NCBI GenBank assembly: GCA_023079485.1
Contig: CM041108.1
Coordinates: 1,364,001-1,428,000 of the forward strand
Reading direction: 5' to 3'
Origin: Archilochus colubris
Lineage: Eukaryota; Chordata; Aves; Apodiformes; Trochilidae
DNA: 64,000 nt
The notes beneath the pieces are model-generated. The model ran no database searches, was not told where the DNA came from, and saw only the letters and a list, made by a program, of their open reading frames with translations. Position 1 is the first letter of the stretch, and each line of letters starts with the position of its first letter. A program made the position numbers and the translations under genes. Shown here one piece after another: positions 41,101 through 52,500 of this stretch.

Positions 41101-43836
41101 ACCTTTTGGGTTTTTTTTTCCATAGTGAAAAATTTCCCTTTAAGTCCATCTGAAGGAAAAAAAGCAACACCTTCATTTTTTATTAAATTTCATTTTAAAT
41201 TTAATGTTCCCCCAAGAAAAAAATTACCCTTAAATAACCCTGAGGAAACAAAAATACTTTAGAATTCACCTTTAAAATTTTCCCCTAGGAGAATAAAACA
41301 CAAACACCTTGAAATTCACCTTTAAGAACAGCTTTTGGGTTTTTTCCCTCTGGAAAAAAACACCTTGAAATTTATCTTTTAAAAATAACTATTTTTTTTT
41401 TTTCTCATTTTAAACACCTTTAATTATTTTCCTATGGAAAAAACCCAACCCCACCTTTAAAAATTTTCCCTCTGGAAAAAAAACCCCTTAAATAAAAACC
41501 CCTTTGCTTTTTTTTCCCCTATGGAAACAAATTTTCCTGTTGGTACTTTTTAATTTTTTTCTTTTTTTTCTTCATTTTTTCCCCTTTTTCTTCCCTTAAC
41601 TCCAACTATTTATATCCGGGGCTGACTGGAGCTGTTGTCCCTTGGGAAAATCCCTGTTGGCTTTTCTCATGACCCTGGGGGCAGGGGGTGGGGGCAGAAA
41701 ATGCCGGAGCCTTTGGAGAGCCCAAATTTGGGAAAAAAAAGAAAAAGAAATAAAATAATAATAATAATAATTGAACTACGTGACTGCTGCAGATAGGAGC
41801 GAGCATTAACCCTGCTGGGAGAGAGGGAGGAGGCCATGGGATGGGTGGGGAATGGAGATGGGAATGGGGTAGAGGAGATGGGAGAGGATTGGGGATGGGA
41901 TCAGGAGCATGGGATTGTTAGGATAGAACTGAGAGGGTGGGATAAGAGAGGGATTGAGGATGGAACTAGAAATGGGATTGGAGATGGGATTGGGGATGGG
42001 AATGTGGAGGGCATAGGAATGGGGTGGAGGTGGGATTGGGCATGAGGTTGGGATTGGGGATGGGATTGGGGATGGGAATGAAGGTGGGAGTGGGGTTGGG
42101 AATGAGATGGAACGGGACTGGGGATGGAGGTGGGGATGAGATTTGAGCTGGGATGTGGTTGGGGTTGGAGCTGGGGGATGAGATGGGATGGGAATGAGGA
42201 TGGGACAGAGGTGGGGACAGGACTGGGAATGGAGACAAGGGACTGTGGGACTGAGGATAAAAATGGGGACAGGAATGTGGATCATTGCCCCTCATTTTGT
42301 TTTTCCCCATCCTGATCCCTACGGACCCACCGGGGTGTTTGAGAGGAAACCTCAGGGAAAACCATTCCTTTTGGGGGCAAAAAGATCTTTTTGCTGCATT
42401 TTTGTGTTCTTTGGTGTCTGCAGCACCACATCCTGGCACAGGGACAGGATTTTCTGAGGGGGATCCATCATGATCCCGTGCAAATCAATGCCCTCAGGGA
42501 GCATCCCGGTGGGATTGAAGGATGAGGGGGCCCTGGAGCCTCATCCCAACGTCCGGTAATTCACAAACAGCAACAAAAAACCCAAAACCTTCAAGGAGGG
42601 AAAAGCAGGGAGCTGGGACCCCCACCCCGTGTCCCGCCGGGAGGAAACGCCACTGCCATTGTTTCTGGGGCCGTTTCCTTTTCCCAAAGGCCTCTCCTTG
42701 GCTGGGAATGCCAAGGGATGTTTCCCGTCGGAGCAACTGTGGCGTCTCCAAAAATTAAAATTAAAAAAAAAAAAAAAAGAAAAAAAAAAGAAAAAAAAAT
42801 CGGGTGGGAAGTGAAAGGGAAAAAAATCCCCTGGGAAGAGAAAGGTTGAGACCCCGCACCCTAAAGCCAGCCAAGGTGGTGCTGAAGCACCCGGTAAAGG
42901 AGGGGAGAGGCAGGATTTTATTGTCGGGAAAATACAAAACAAAACAAAACCCTGTGAATTTTCGGCTCTGATCCATCCATGTACCCAAGGATCCCCCCCA
43001 TGGGGTGGCTTTTGCTATGCGGATGCTGGGAAGTGCAGCTCCAAGGAGCAAAGTGTTTTTTCCCAGGGCACTCTGATGTTTCCCCTCCACCCCAAAGACG
43101 GGAGGGGGGCGGATTCAACCCCTCACCCCCAGCACCCTGCTCCCTGCTGGCGTGGGGGGCTCGGTGGGTGCTGTGACCTCCCTGATGCCTCTGGGTCCAG
43201 CCCGGTGCGTCACGATTCTCCTGCATCCTACCGGGTCACCCCGCCGGTACCACTGGGTCCTGCCCGGTGACCCTCCCGCTACTCCCGGGTCCTGCCCAGT
43301 GCCCCCCCACGGTGCTTTCCGGTCTCTTCGGCTCTTGCCCAGTACCCCCCCCGCCCCGTCCTGCCCGGTGCTGCCCCTGTCCCACTGGGTCCTCCCCGGT
43401 GCCCACTCTGTCCCTTCGTGTCTCACCCAGTGCCCTTCGGGTCCTGCCCGGTGCCCCCCCCCAGTCCCCAGGATGTCTTACCCGGCGCCAATCCCGTCCC
43501 CCCGGGTCCCACTCTGTCCTCCTGGGTCCCACCCGGTGCCCCCCCGGTCCCTTCGTGTCTTTCCCGGTGCCAATCCGGTCTCCCCGGCTCCCGCTCGGTC
43601 CTGCCCGGTGCTCCCTGGTTTCCCTGTGTCCTCCCCGGTGTCCCCTCCCGTTACCCTCCGGTCCCCCCCACGTTCCCCCCCGGTCCCCGCGCATCACCCG
43701 CGCTGTCCCCGCCGTTCCCCATCTGCCTGCCTGCTCTCCCCGGGACAGACCCCCCTTACCCCCACCCCCCGCATCCCCCTCCCCGGTGTCCCCGGGGCTC
43801 ACCCAGCAGCGCTGCCAGCGCCAGCAGCGCGACCAT
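35108..43836 (-). CDS. ESAM: ESAM, endothelial cell-selective adhesion molecule
   Basis: Seven coding exons join in phase: 43803-43836, 37267-37412, 36309-36522, 36071-36226, 35871-35993, 35631-35772 and 35108-35405, giving 370 codons (human 390). ESAM is a tight-junction Ig protein of endothelium and platelets with homophilic adhesion. Exon 1 codes a short leader (MVALLALAALLG). The V domain (exons 2-3) has DSGQYLC but, like the human protein, no cysteine in its B strand (VVLPAWF). The C2 domain has ITLSC and LYVC. The membrane helix is residues 230-249, followed by RRVVGYRRKKR. The tail ends AIPVMVPAQSRAGSLV, nearly identical to the human end and a PDZ-type terminus. Intron 1 is 6.4 kb and repeat-filled. 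The exon 6 acceptor is a CAGCAG tandem. Confidence 0.94.
36650..37235. repeat. CCCCATCATGGGCACCTCC minisatellite in ESAM intron 2
   Basis: About 25 diverged units of 18-24 bases, alternating CATCATGG and CACCATGG cores, fill the intron between the exons at 36522 and 37267. Confidence 0.88.
37875..38370. repeat. ATCCC pentamer-derived minisatellite in ESAM intron 1
   Basis: Units such as CATCCCAATCACCCCATCCC recur. In the right part a longer repeat of about 55 bases is visible (near 38196-38305). Confidence 0.9.
38780..39780. other. AT-rich stretch with TAATAA simple repeats in ESAM intron 1
   Basis: A-runs (38800-38880) and blocks of TAATAATAA (39250-39335, 39590-39720) occur without coding exons or a recognised transposon. 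Confidence 0.6.
39857..40375. repeat. Tandem duplication, 257-bp unit, in ESAM intron 1
   Basis: CATGGGATGGATCCAGACTT begins at 39857 and again at 40114. The following AT-rich segment, the AAGCCGAATTCACCCCAAAT block and the AACC/AAAC-rich tail are repeated in the same order with few differences. Confidence 0.92.
40660..41590. repeat. T-rich minisatellite, about 50-bp degenerate unit
   Basis: Units of the type ACCTTTAAAAATACCTT, then a T run, then CCCCTAGGGGAAAAAA repeat about 18 times across ESAM intron 1. Confidence 0.85.
41825..42290. repeat. GGGATG / GGGATT hexamer minisatellite
   Basis: Six-base steps of GGGATG, GGGATT, GGGAAT and AGGTGG run for about 460 bases in ESAM intron 1. It resembles the array at 26330-26720 but has a different unit mix. 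Confidence 0.88.
43195..43790. repeat. CCGGGTCCTGCCCGGTGCCCC minisatellite beside ESAM exon 1
   Basis: About 25 GC-rich units of roughly 22-26 bases end within 15 bases of the donor of the signal-peptide exon. Confidence 0.88.
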
Positions 43837-44020
43837 GTCCGGAGCCGCCGCTGCAGCAGGTGCCGGGGCCGCTCCTTGAGGGGAGGGGGGGGAAACGGGG
43901 GAGGGCGAGGGGGGATGCAGGGGGGGAGGAACCGGGCGGGGGGCGGCCCCCCTAGGTGGGAGGCGGAGCCCCTGAGGGGGCGGGTGATGGGGGAAAGGGG
44001 AGGGGCTTCTTCCCCCCCCA
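43837..44020 (-). promoter_or_regulatory. ESAM: ESAM promoter region (CG-rich)
   Basis: CG-rich sequence with GC boxes (GGGCGGGG-type at about 43935-43985) lies immediately upstream of the ESAM leader exon. There is no TATA box at a usual distance. Confidence 0.5.
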
Positions 44021-44559
44021 TGGGGGTCCCGAGCAATGCCCCCCCAAACCATGAATACCCCCCCTCCCCAGTGACAAAGTTCCCATGATTAATTAATTAA
44101 TGAGGTTGTTATTAATTTTTATTAGTATGATATGGGGGGGTGGCACCCCAATGTGTACACCCACCTCCCCCGGGGGTCACCCCTTGTCTCCCCGTTGTGC
44201 ATCCCTCTCACCTGCCTAAACACCTTAACCCTTCAAACTTTATATATAGATATATATATAATATTTTAAAATAAAAATACGCCCCCAAAAGGCTCTTTTT
44301 ATTGTTTTGTGTCTTTTTTTTTTTTTTTGACCAGGGATGAATCCTTCATGGATCGGCCGAGGTTATCCCGGTCCTCGCTCCCAGCCGGGTCAGAGCTGGA
44401 GATTAGACACAGCGGAGGAGGAGGAGGAGGCTGCGGGGGGGTGGGGAGGAATTAATCCCTCCTCGCCCTCGGCTCCCCCGTAAATCCATCCCGGCCGCCG
44501 GGTTCCTGGGGTCTGACCCGGGAGCCCACCGGGATCCCTCCCAGCCCCCCCCCCCCACC

Positions 44560-45195
44560 TCCTTCCCCACCATTTGGGGAATTAACTCAATTTTGGGGTG
44601 ATTCACCCCATTTTGGGGGTGATTCACTCCCTTTGGTAGGGACTCGCCTCCGTCCTGGGGAGCGGTTTGACCCCCTGTGGGATGATTCTCCCAAAATTGT
44701 CCCCGTTTGGGAGGGACTTGCTTCTATTTCAGGGCAATTCAACCCCATTTTGGGGCAGGTCACTTTACCTGGGAGTTTTGGGGGAGAATCAGCTCACTTT
44801 GGGGTGACTCGCACCGACTCTGGGCAATTCGCCCGATTTTGGGGCCATTGCCCCATTTCAGAGCAATTTATCCCGTTTAGGGCAACCTCACCCCATTCTG
44901 GAGCAGCTCTCATATTTGGGGTCACTCACTCCATTGTAGGGCAATTCACTCCATTTTGCAGCAATTTACCCGGTTCAGGGGCAGCTCACCCATTCTAGGG
45001 CAATTCACACAGTGTTTGGGAGCAATTTACCCTATTTTGGGCAAACTCACCCCATTTGGGGTCAACTCACCCCATTACGGGAGCACCTCACCCTTATTTT
45101 GGGCCAATTCACCTGATTTCAAGGCCATTCAGAGAAACTTAACCCTGTTACAGGGGTCCTGACCCCATTCTGGGGGCAATTCCCCCCATTCTGGG
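44560..45195. repeat. CCCATTTTGGGGCAATTCAC minisatellite between ESAM and MSANTD2
   Basis: About 25 units of 20-28 bases with TTTTGGGGCAATTCACCCCA core fill the spacer upstream of ESAM. A TA-rich microsatellite lies at 44237-44262. Confidence 0.9.
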
Positions 45196-45481
45196 CACGG
45201 GGGGGGGGGTGACCTCCTCCTCTTCCTCCCTCCACCTTCTTGAGGCTCAACTGAACCTCCACAGCCTGGGGCACCCCCAGGAGGAGAAGGCACTGATAAA
45301 TCAATTAATTATTGAGGATAAAATCGATTCATTTATAACCATGAGCCCTGAAACGAAGCTCTGGGGAGGAGGGGGGGGAATATCCTGCAACCCTCCCCGC
45401 CCCCCCCAAAAAAAAAAAAAAAAAAAAAGATAAATCCCAGGAGGAGAAAGAGGTGGGGAGGCTGGGATGTGTTTGTTGGAT

Positions 45482-45487
45482 TTTATT
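45482..45487 (-). promoter_or_regulatory. MSANTD2: MSANTD2 poly(A) signal AATAAA
   Basis: AATAAA on the minus strand lies about 1.03 kb after the MSANTD2 stop. The sequence between (45490-46519) has no other gene and is probably 3'UTR. Confidence 0.55.
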
Positions 45488-46519
45488 AGGACCGACACAT
45501 TCATCGTATGTCACAACGTCACCGATCGATGAGCTTTGGAAAATAAACCCCCCCGATAATGGGGCCAACAGAGCCACACGCCTGGAAAAGGCATTCCGTG
45601 TGTCCCCCCCTTGTCCCCCTGCCCCCCACCCGCTGTCCCCGTGTGTCCCCTCCCCTCCCAACCCCCCCTTCCCCCTCCCCCTTCTCACAGCTTTGATTGT
45701 ATCCATAAGCAATGGGTCAACACCACAACAACAACAACAAAAAAACCGAAAAGAAACAAAATTGAAATGTTTCCCAGCTGCCAGGTTCTGCTCGTTGGAG
45801 AGAACTGAAAAAAAGAAAACAAATACACGCACAAAAATCGGGAAATAAAAAACCAAAAAGGTTAAAAAAAAGCTGAGGAATTATTTTAATGTTTAAAAAA
45901 AAAAAAAAATAAGAGTGGATGTGGCAACTCTACTAGGAAAGGGGGAGACATCACAGAAACCAAAGTCTTTTGTTGTTGTTGTTGTTTTTTTTCTTTGCAG
46001 GCAACACTGTTTGGAGAGAAACACTTGACAGGTGGAAAAAAACCAAACAACCCCCCCCAAAAAAAAAGTGAAGTTCTAAATTATATACAATAGTATCTCT
46101 GAAAAAAAACAGTCTCCTTGCCCCCCAAGGTCCGACTTTGCCATGATCTATTGCTTAATTATTCAGCTCCTTAATAACACTGACGAGAGACGTACAAACG
46201 AGACGCCGTGGAGAGAAAAAAAAACAAGAAGAAAGTCAAAGAAAAAAGTGTTTTTGTATGAAAACGCCACATGTGCACGCTTTGTCCTGTGTGGAATGTA
46301 CCTACAGTCGTTTCACTGGGGGTTTTCTCCTTGCCCTGTCCCCCGGGTGGGGATGAGCTGGTGGAAAATGCCCCCAAACCTCTTCTCAACCCCTGAAATT
46401 CATTTCCAGGAGGAAAATATCCATCTGGGAAGGGGCTGGATCTCAAAGCATCTGGTAGCGAGATGGAAGAAACAAACCAGGGAGCAGAAAGCCCCCCAAA
46501 TCCTTATGAAGGACGAGAC

Positions 46520-49500
46520 TCAGTTGTTAAATTTTAAGGGGTACCCGATGGCTTTTTCCAGGCACTCTACCAAAGAGCCGGCAGAAAGAAAATCCCTCTC
46601 CACTTCCACAAATTTGATGTAGATGGATTTGGGGGAGACACCGGGTTCGACGAGGCAGTTCTGAGATAAAAAGGCGTTGATCCCCACCCAATCTTTGCTG
46701 AAGGTTTTGGTGTTGGCCTGAAAATGTAAAAACAGGCACTGCTGGAGAGTCCGGACCTCGGCAATCCCGAGGTAACAGTAGATAATCCGAGCGGATTCCA
46801 TGTCCACCCGGAGGGAAGCTTGGGGAGATGGGACCTCCAGCTCCCCCGGAGTCTCGTTGCCTGGATCAGGCCCCCCCTGGGGCTCAGCCAGAGGGGAGGG
46901 GGGCTTCTCGTGGCACTCCTCGTAGCCGATGGCGTACAAGCCGGGACTTTTGGGAATCCCTCCTGGCAACAAATACTGGACAACGTTGCCACCAGTGGGT
47001 TTGGAGTGGGCGATGGGGATCCAATCGATCTCCATGTGCAGCTCCAAGCACCTGGCTTCGCTGATGGTGATCTCCAGGAATTTGTAGTAAACGTTCTTCC
47101 AGTTCATTTTCTGAACTCGGGTCATTATCACCCGACCTTCAGGTTTCTCAGAGTTAAAATATTCCCTCAGGCGTTTGCCCAGCGGGACCTGGGAGCTGAT
47201 CTCGGCGTAGTGGTACCGGATGTCCTCCTTCCAACGGGTGTTGTACCCGATGCCAAAAATGGCCAGTTTGTTGGAAAGGTGGAGCCTGGAGAAGTCCGTC
47301 CAGCTCTGAAACAGCTCCCACTTCAACTGGACCGACTCCAAGATTTGCATAATGTTCTGCATCACGTCACGCTTCCTGGGGAGTAAATTAAAAAACAAAA
47401 CAAAACAAAATGGAGAGAAAGGTGAAGACATTGATAAAACTTCAAAGCAGCCCAATTTTCAAAAAAATACTCATCCCTTTCAGCTCCCTCAGATGTTTCT
47501 TTAGTGATTATTTAATTACTCTAGCACTACAAGTGAGCCTGCAGGTTCTAACACCACACTGATGAGGGTTTTTAATTAAGCCAAATGAAAACCCTCTCCC
47601 CCCAAACTCCTCCTGGTATTTCAAGGGGATTTCAAGCAAGTTTGGAACCTCCTAAAGAAAACGAACTGATGAAGTCCTAAGGTTCAACTTCCAAGAAAGA
47701 GTTTTGCTCCCAAAAAGCCCCGTGGGGTGGAAATGTCCTGCCTAGGAACAAGTTTCCACCAAGTAATTTCCCAACAGTTTTTCCACCATCAGCTTCCCCA
47801 TGGAGTTAAGCCTGAGCGACATGATGGTCTTGAAGCAGGAGCAGATAAGATGCCCTACAAACCACACAGAGTCCAGACTCAAGCAAAAAATGGATCCCAA
47901 AATCTCTTTTTCATCATATCTGTATAAAGGTTGAAAGACAGAAGGTTTGGGAGCTTCAAACCCTTCCCACAGCTCTGGAGAGGTCCAACCTCATCTCCAA
48001 GCCCTGCTTTTATAGGTGTAAACACAATGTATGTCACTTTTGGGAACATTCTCCAAGGGCTTTGCTGGCCCTCCAGGGCACCAGGGGCTCTGTGTGGAGC
48101 AGTTTGGTTGTTGCACCATCAGCTCTGTCAACCTCAGCTGGCAAGTCCCAGCATTCCAGGCTGGTCTCAGTCACTCCTCACATTGCCAGGGGGAACCCCA
48201 TCCAACAGCACGTTGCCTCTCCCAACCATCCAGCAGCAAGCAGGCCAGAAGATCTCTCTGGTAGACTTTCAACAAGCTTCTCCACAGCTTCCCTGAAGGT
48301 TCTTCAGTGTCTACGCTGGGAAAATGGGGTTTTTTGGGGGGGATTTATGAAAGTGAAAGTTCACCTTCTGGGGCCAGGAGAGAGGAGTGGAGAGAAAAGG
48401 GGACAGGGCTGTCTTGGTGTCTCACCAGGTTTTCCACTTGAGACACGACAGCTGAACTCCATTGGAAGGAAGCAAAACCACGAGAAGGCAGGGAGAGGAG
48501 AAGGCAGCGTGGGCAGGTTTTCATTCAACAGCGGAGGAATGGAGCTGAGGAGCGAAAAGAAAAGCCCCCACCTTCATTAATTACACTGTAAACACTCCAG
48601 CTAAGTTTAGCTCAGCACAAAATAGAGCTGGTGGAGGGGGGAAAAATAATTAAAAAAAAAAAATATATATAATAAAAATTAGTCACTCATCAAACTGCTC
48701 CTGCTGGGAAGAGGAGTCATTTCGAGATGATCACAGCCGGGGGAGAAGGGGAATCCGTCACCTCAAGGAAAGCCCCAGGGGATCAAAAGAAAGAACAAAG
48801 GTAAAAAGCTTCAAATTGGCTTCTCCATTGCCTCTTCCCACTGCCAGCAGGGTTTGGCAGTGCTCGCCCAGGCTCCCTCCAGCAGAGGTGTGAGTGGCAA
48901 AGAGTCAAACTGTTACTTTTGTTTTGTTGTCAGCAGAACAACTCACAGCTGGCCAAGGACGAGCTCATTTTCCACCTGCAGCCGGTGCCCTTCAGCAGGG
49001 TTTCACCCTCTCCTTGCAAGCTTTTGTGATTCAAAGACCCAGGAGATGGAGACCAATTTGTCCAAAGGTGCTGTTTCCCAGCCAGACCCAAACTTCCAAA
49101 CTGGTGTGCAGTGAAGGACCCATCTTCAACAAAGCCAAGAAACCCTCCAAACCCCCACGTTTCAAACCAGCAGGCCGGAGTCGTTACTGAGCTTTTCAAA
49201 ACAATTTATTTGGAGGCAAGGAGGGAGGAGCAAAGAAAGCTTCATTTCTGGTGGGCAGCCCATAACCACAGCAGCTTCATGTGTTTGGTTTTGTCAGCAG
49301 GAAAAAAAAAAACTGGATTAAAATTCAGCAGCTGGAAGCTCAGTGAGACGTTTCCTATAGGAAGCATCTTAGCCAAGCTCTCCCACTCCTCTCTGCTGGG
49401 AAAAGAATTATCTCATCCATCTTTTCTCCACTGGTTTTCTGCAAGCTCCATCAAATCTTTCCCCAAGTCCTCCCAAAATCCCAGGGGAAAGAAACAAGGA

Positions 49501-52500
49501 AGCAAAGAGATGAATTTCTGAAGCCATACACGTGCTCATAGTCCAACATGGCCACAGGGAGATTTCTCCACGTCCAAATGGGCCAGTGTGAGGTTCAGCA
49601 AAGGGAATGATCTCTCGTTTTATTTTTATTCTTTTTTGCAGATAACAAATAAATATTGGGCCTACAGCTACATTGCTTCTGACTCCCAGATTATAGGAAA
49701 CTTGGCAGGGAAATTAAAAAAAAAACAAACCAGAAAACTCTGAAAGATCTCACCTGCCAAATCCAATCCTGCTGACACCACTGGGAAGATCTGGGTGGCC
49801 CTTGCTATGTAATTCACCTTAAAAGGTGAAATTACCCCAGAGCTTCCTTAAGAAACTGTTCAAAGAGGAGATACCATTGAGACTGAGAAAAAGGTTTTTT
49901 TCTCCAGGTCACCCTTGAGTGGCTGAACTCTATTTGCTCCATGGTCACCTTGGGGTAGGGTGAAAATCCACCTAAAACGGATTCCACAAGAATGGAAGCT
50001 GCTTTCTAAATGAGTTTTGACTTCTTTTTTTTTTAAGATTTTTTTTTTATTTATTCCTAACAAGGGACACTGTGTTAATATACAGTGCTGATGACTTCCC
50101 ACACCACAGGAGCTCATTTTTCAGCATAGGAAATCCCAGTTTGACATCAGCCAATACTTTGAATCACTGTTGAGGGGGCTGGGGGGGTGGCAGCTACCCA
50201 GAATTTTAGTATTTATAGTCCCCTGATGGGTTTAAAGACCAAAAAAAGTGGAAGAAAGTAGCCCTGGCATGAGGAAAACACAGCACAATTTTCCTTATTA
50301 TTGGCCAGGCAAGGAAGGTTCTCAAAGCATTGGAAGCACTCAGTTATTCCTCAGATTAAACTCATCCAAAAGGTTACAAGTCAGGTCTGAAAAAATCAAA
50401 TTAAAGCTTAAAAAATCCTCATTTTTTAAACTCAGGTTTGAAGCCTTGTTTTGTTTGCAGCATGAAGAAGAGCTGAGAAGCTTTTCAGATGTTCTGAGGT
50501 AACCAGAATTAAAACCCCACACCACAGAGTTCCTTCAACTGAGCAGTCTTGGACAAGGCATTTCTAATTCTCATCAGAAGATTCCAAGATCTTCCCCTCC
50601 TGCACAACATTCCCAGGGAAACACAGCCCAGGCTAAAACCATTCAGAAATTACTTACTGCGTGTCTTCAGAAGATTCCTGTTTGATCTTCAGGGTCCTTT
50701 TTGTGGTTGGCATTTCATCTGAAAGGTAAAATCCCATCATTAGGTTTTTAAATAATGGTCCTGGGGCCTGTTTTTTAAAGTAAATTAAATTAAAAAAAAA
50801 TTACAAAAAATGTTTGCTCTGAGTGAGGGGAAAGGGTGACAAAACCAGTCTGACTCAGCAAAACAGGTCAAACTCAACCAAATTAATTGCATTTTCCATA
50901 CATTTTGTAACTTTATCATCTCCCCCCCTCTACTGCCAGTTTTTAAATCCCTCTGGGAGAGAAATCTCAAGAGCACAGGCATGAGGTTAACTAAATCTAC
51001 CAAAAAAAAGAAAACCCCCTGAAAATCATTTCTTCACAAAACTGCTTGGATCTGTGTTTCCCATCAGGAATGTGGCACCTTGCACTGTCAGTATGCCCCA
51101 GGCAACAGCCCAGTTACTTAATATCTTGATTTTTAGGTGGAGACACCAACAACTGAGGGAAGAAAAGTGCCTGGAGGCGTTGGGTTTAAGGATCAGTTTG
51201 TTTATTTATTTATTAATGTTTAAAAGGAGTTTTATCTGGGTGATTTTTTACATACTAACTGGAAGGGAAAATACTTCCCTGAGCCCACCAGGGGAAGTAG
51301 AACGGAGCAGGGAATGTGCTGTCACCTCCCCTACCATTCCTGGCCACTCAGCCCCTTCCTTCTCTCACTGGACTCTTGGGAAAACTCTTTTTGGTTCCCC
51401 AAGCCCTTCAGGAAGGGCTGTTTGTGGCTGAGGCTGAGCAGGGGAGCTGCTTTCCTTTTTCTCTCCCAGGGTGTTTGGAACCAAAAGGTGGAATATGCTG
51501 GGTAAATCAGAGAAAAATCAAGGGCTGGAGGCATCAGGGAAAAACAAGGGGTGGAAATGGGATTTCTTACCCAATTCCTGCTCCCCTGTCTGGTAGCAGT
51601 GAAGCTCCTGACTGTGGTTGCCCCAATCCTCCTGGGAATACTCCTCCATGGTGCTGCCATCCGACTCCAGTTCCTGGTACAAGCCACTGCTGTTGATGAG
51701 GACGGGTTGGCAGGGTTGGGAATCCCAACCCCCTTGCCCAAAAACTTGCTCCAGCTGCTCAAAGGTGTAGCTGCTTTTCCTTTTCCCTACACCATGCTCC
51801 TTCACACGGCTGTAACACCTGCGGAGGGTCTGAAAGAGGAACAAAAAACCACATGAAATCAGGTGGTGCCAGAGTGGGGAAAGCTGACAGACACTTGTGT
51901 GGCTGAGTTTAGGGTTGTTTTTTTAGTTTATTTCTGCTGCTGGGGATGGACAGGTTGGCCAGGTTTAAGAGATTTAGCCTCTCCCCTGCTTCAAAACAAA
52001 AAGACAAAAAAATAATCCCCAGGTTTGCTGTGATGTTAGGGAAAAAGAATAAAATAAAAATATTGAGCCCCCATCCCAGTGAGATACAGCAACCAGGCAG
52101 GGAAATAATCACCTGCCAGGAGGAGGAGGAGGAAGCAGAGCTGGTGTCCTCCTTGGTGGGAGAAAGGAGAAGGGAAAATCCCCAAAGCAAAGCTGCTCCA
52201 ACCTGGTGGGAAGACACGAGGTAGAAAAATGTAGATGCCTGAGCTATTCAGCTAGGAAAAAGGGTGTTACTTACAGGTTCTGCCTTCCTGACTAACTCTG
52301 ACTCCTCTGAAGCTGCTGAAATTTAAAAGAGATCAAATCAATAACATTCCCAAACCCCCCAGCAGGAAATGAGGCTGGGGTGGGTTTGGCTGAGGCCAAA
52401 ACCTCCCAGGCAGGTGCCAAAACCTGCTCTGAGCTCTTCAGCAGAGTGCAAAAACTGATTGAGCCTGCAATTTCCCTCCATGTTTCTCCCCTAAATCTGG

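Noticed and set aside
43152..44088. Overlapping open frames of 250-270 codons around ESAM exon 1
   Set aside because: They lie in a GC-rich minisatellite and the ESAM promoter. Only the short MVALLALAALLG leader on the minus strand has splice and homology support.
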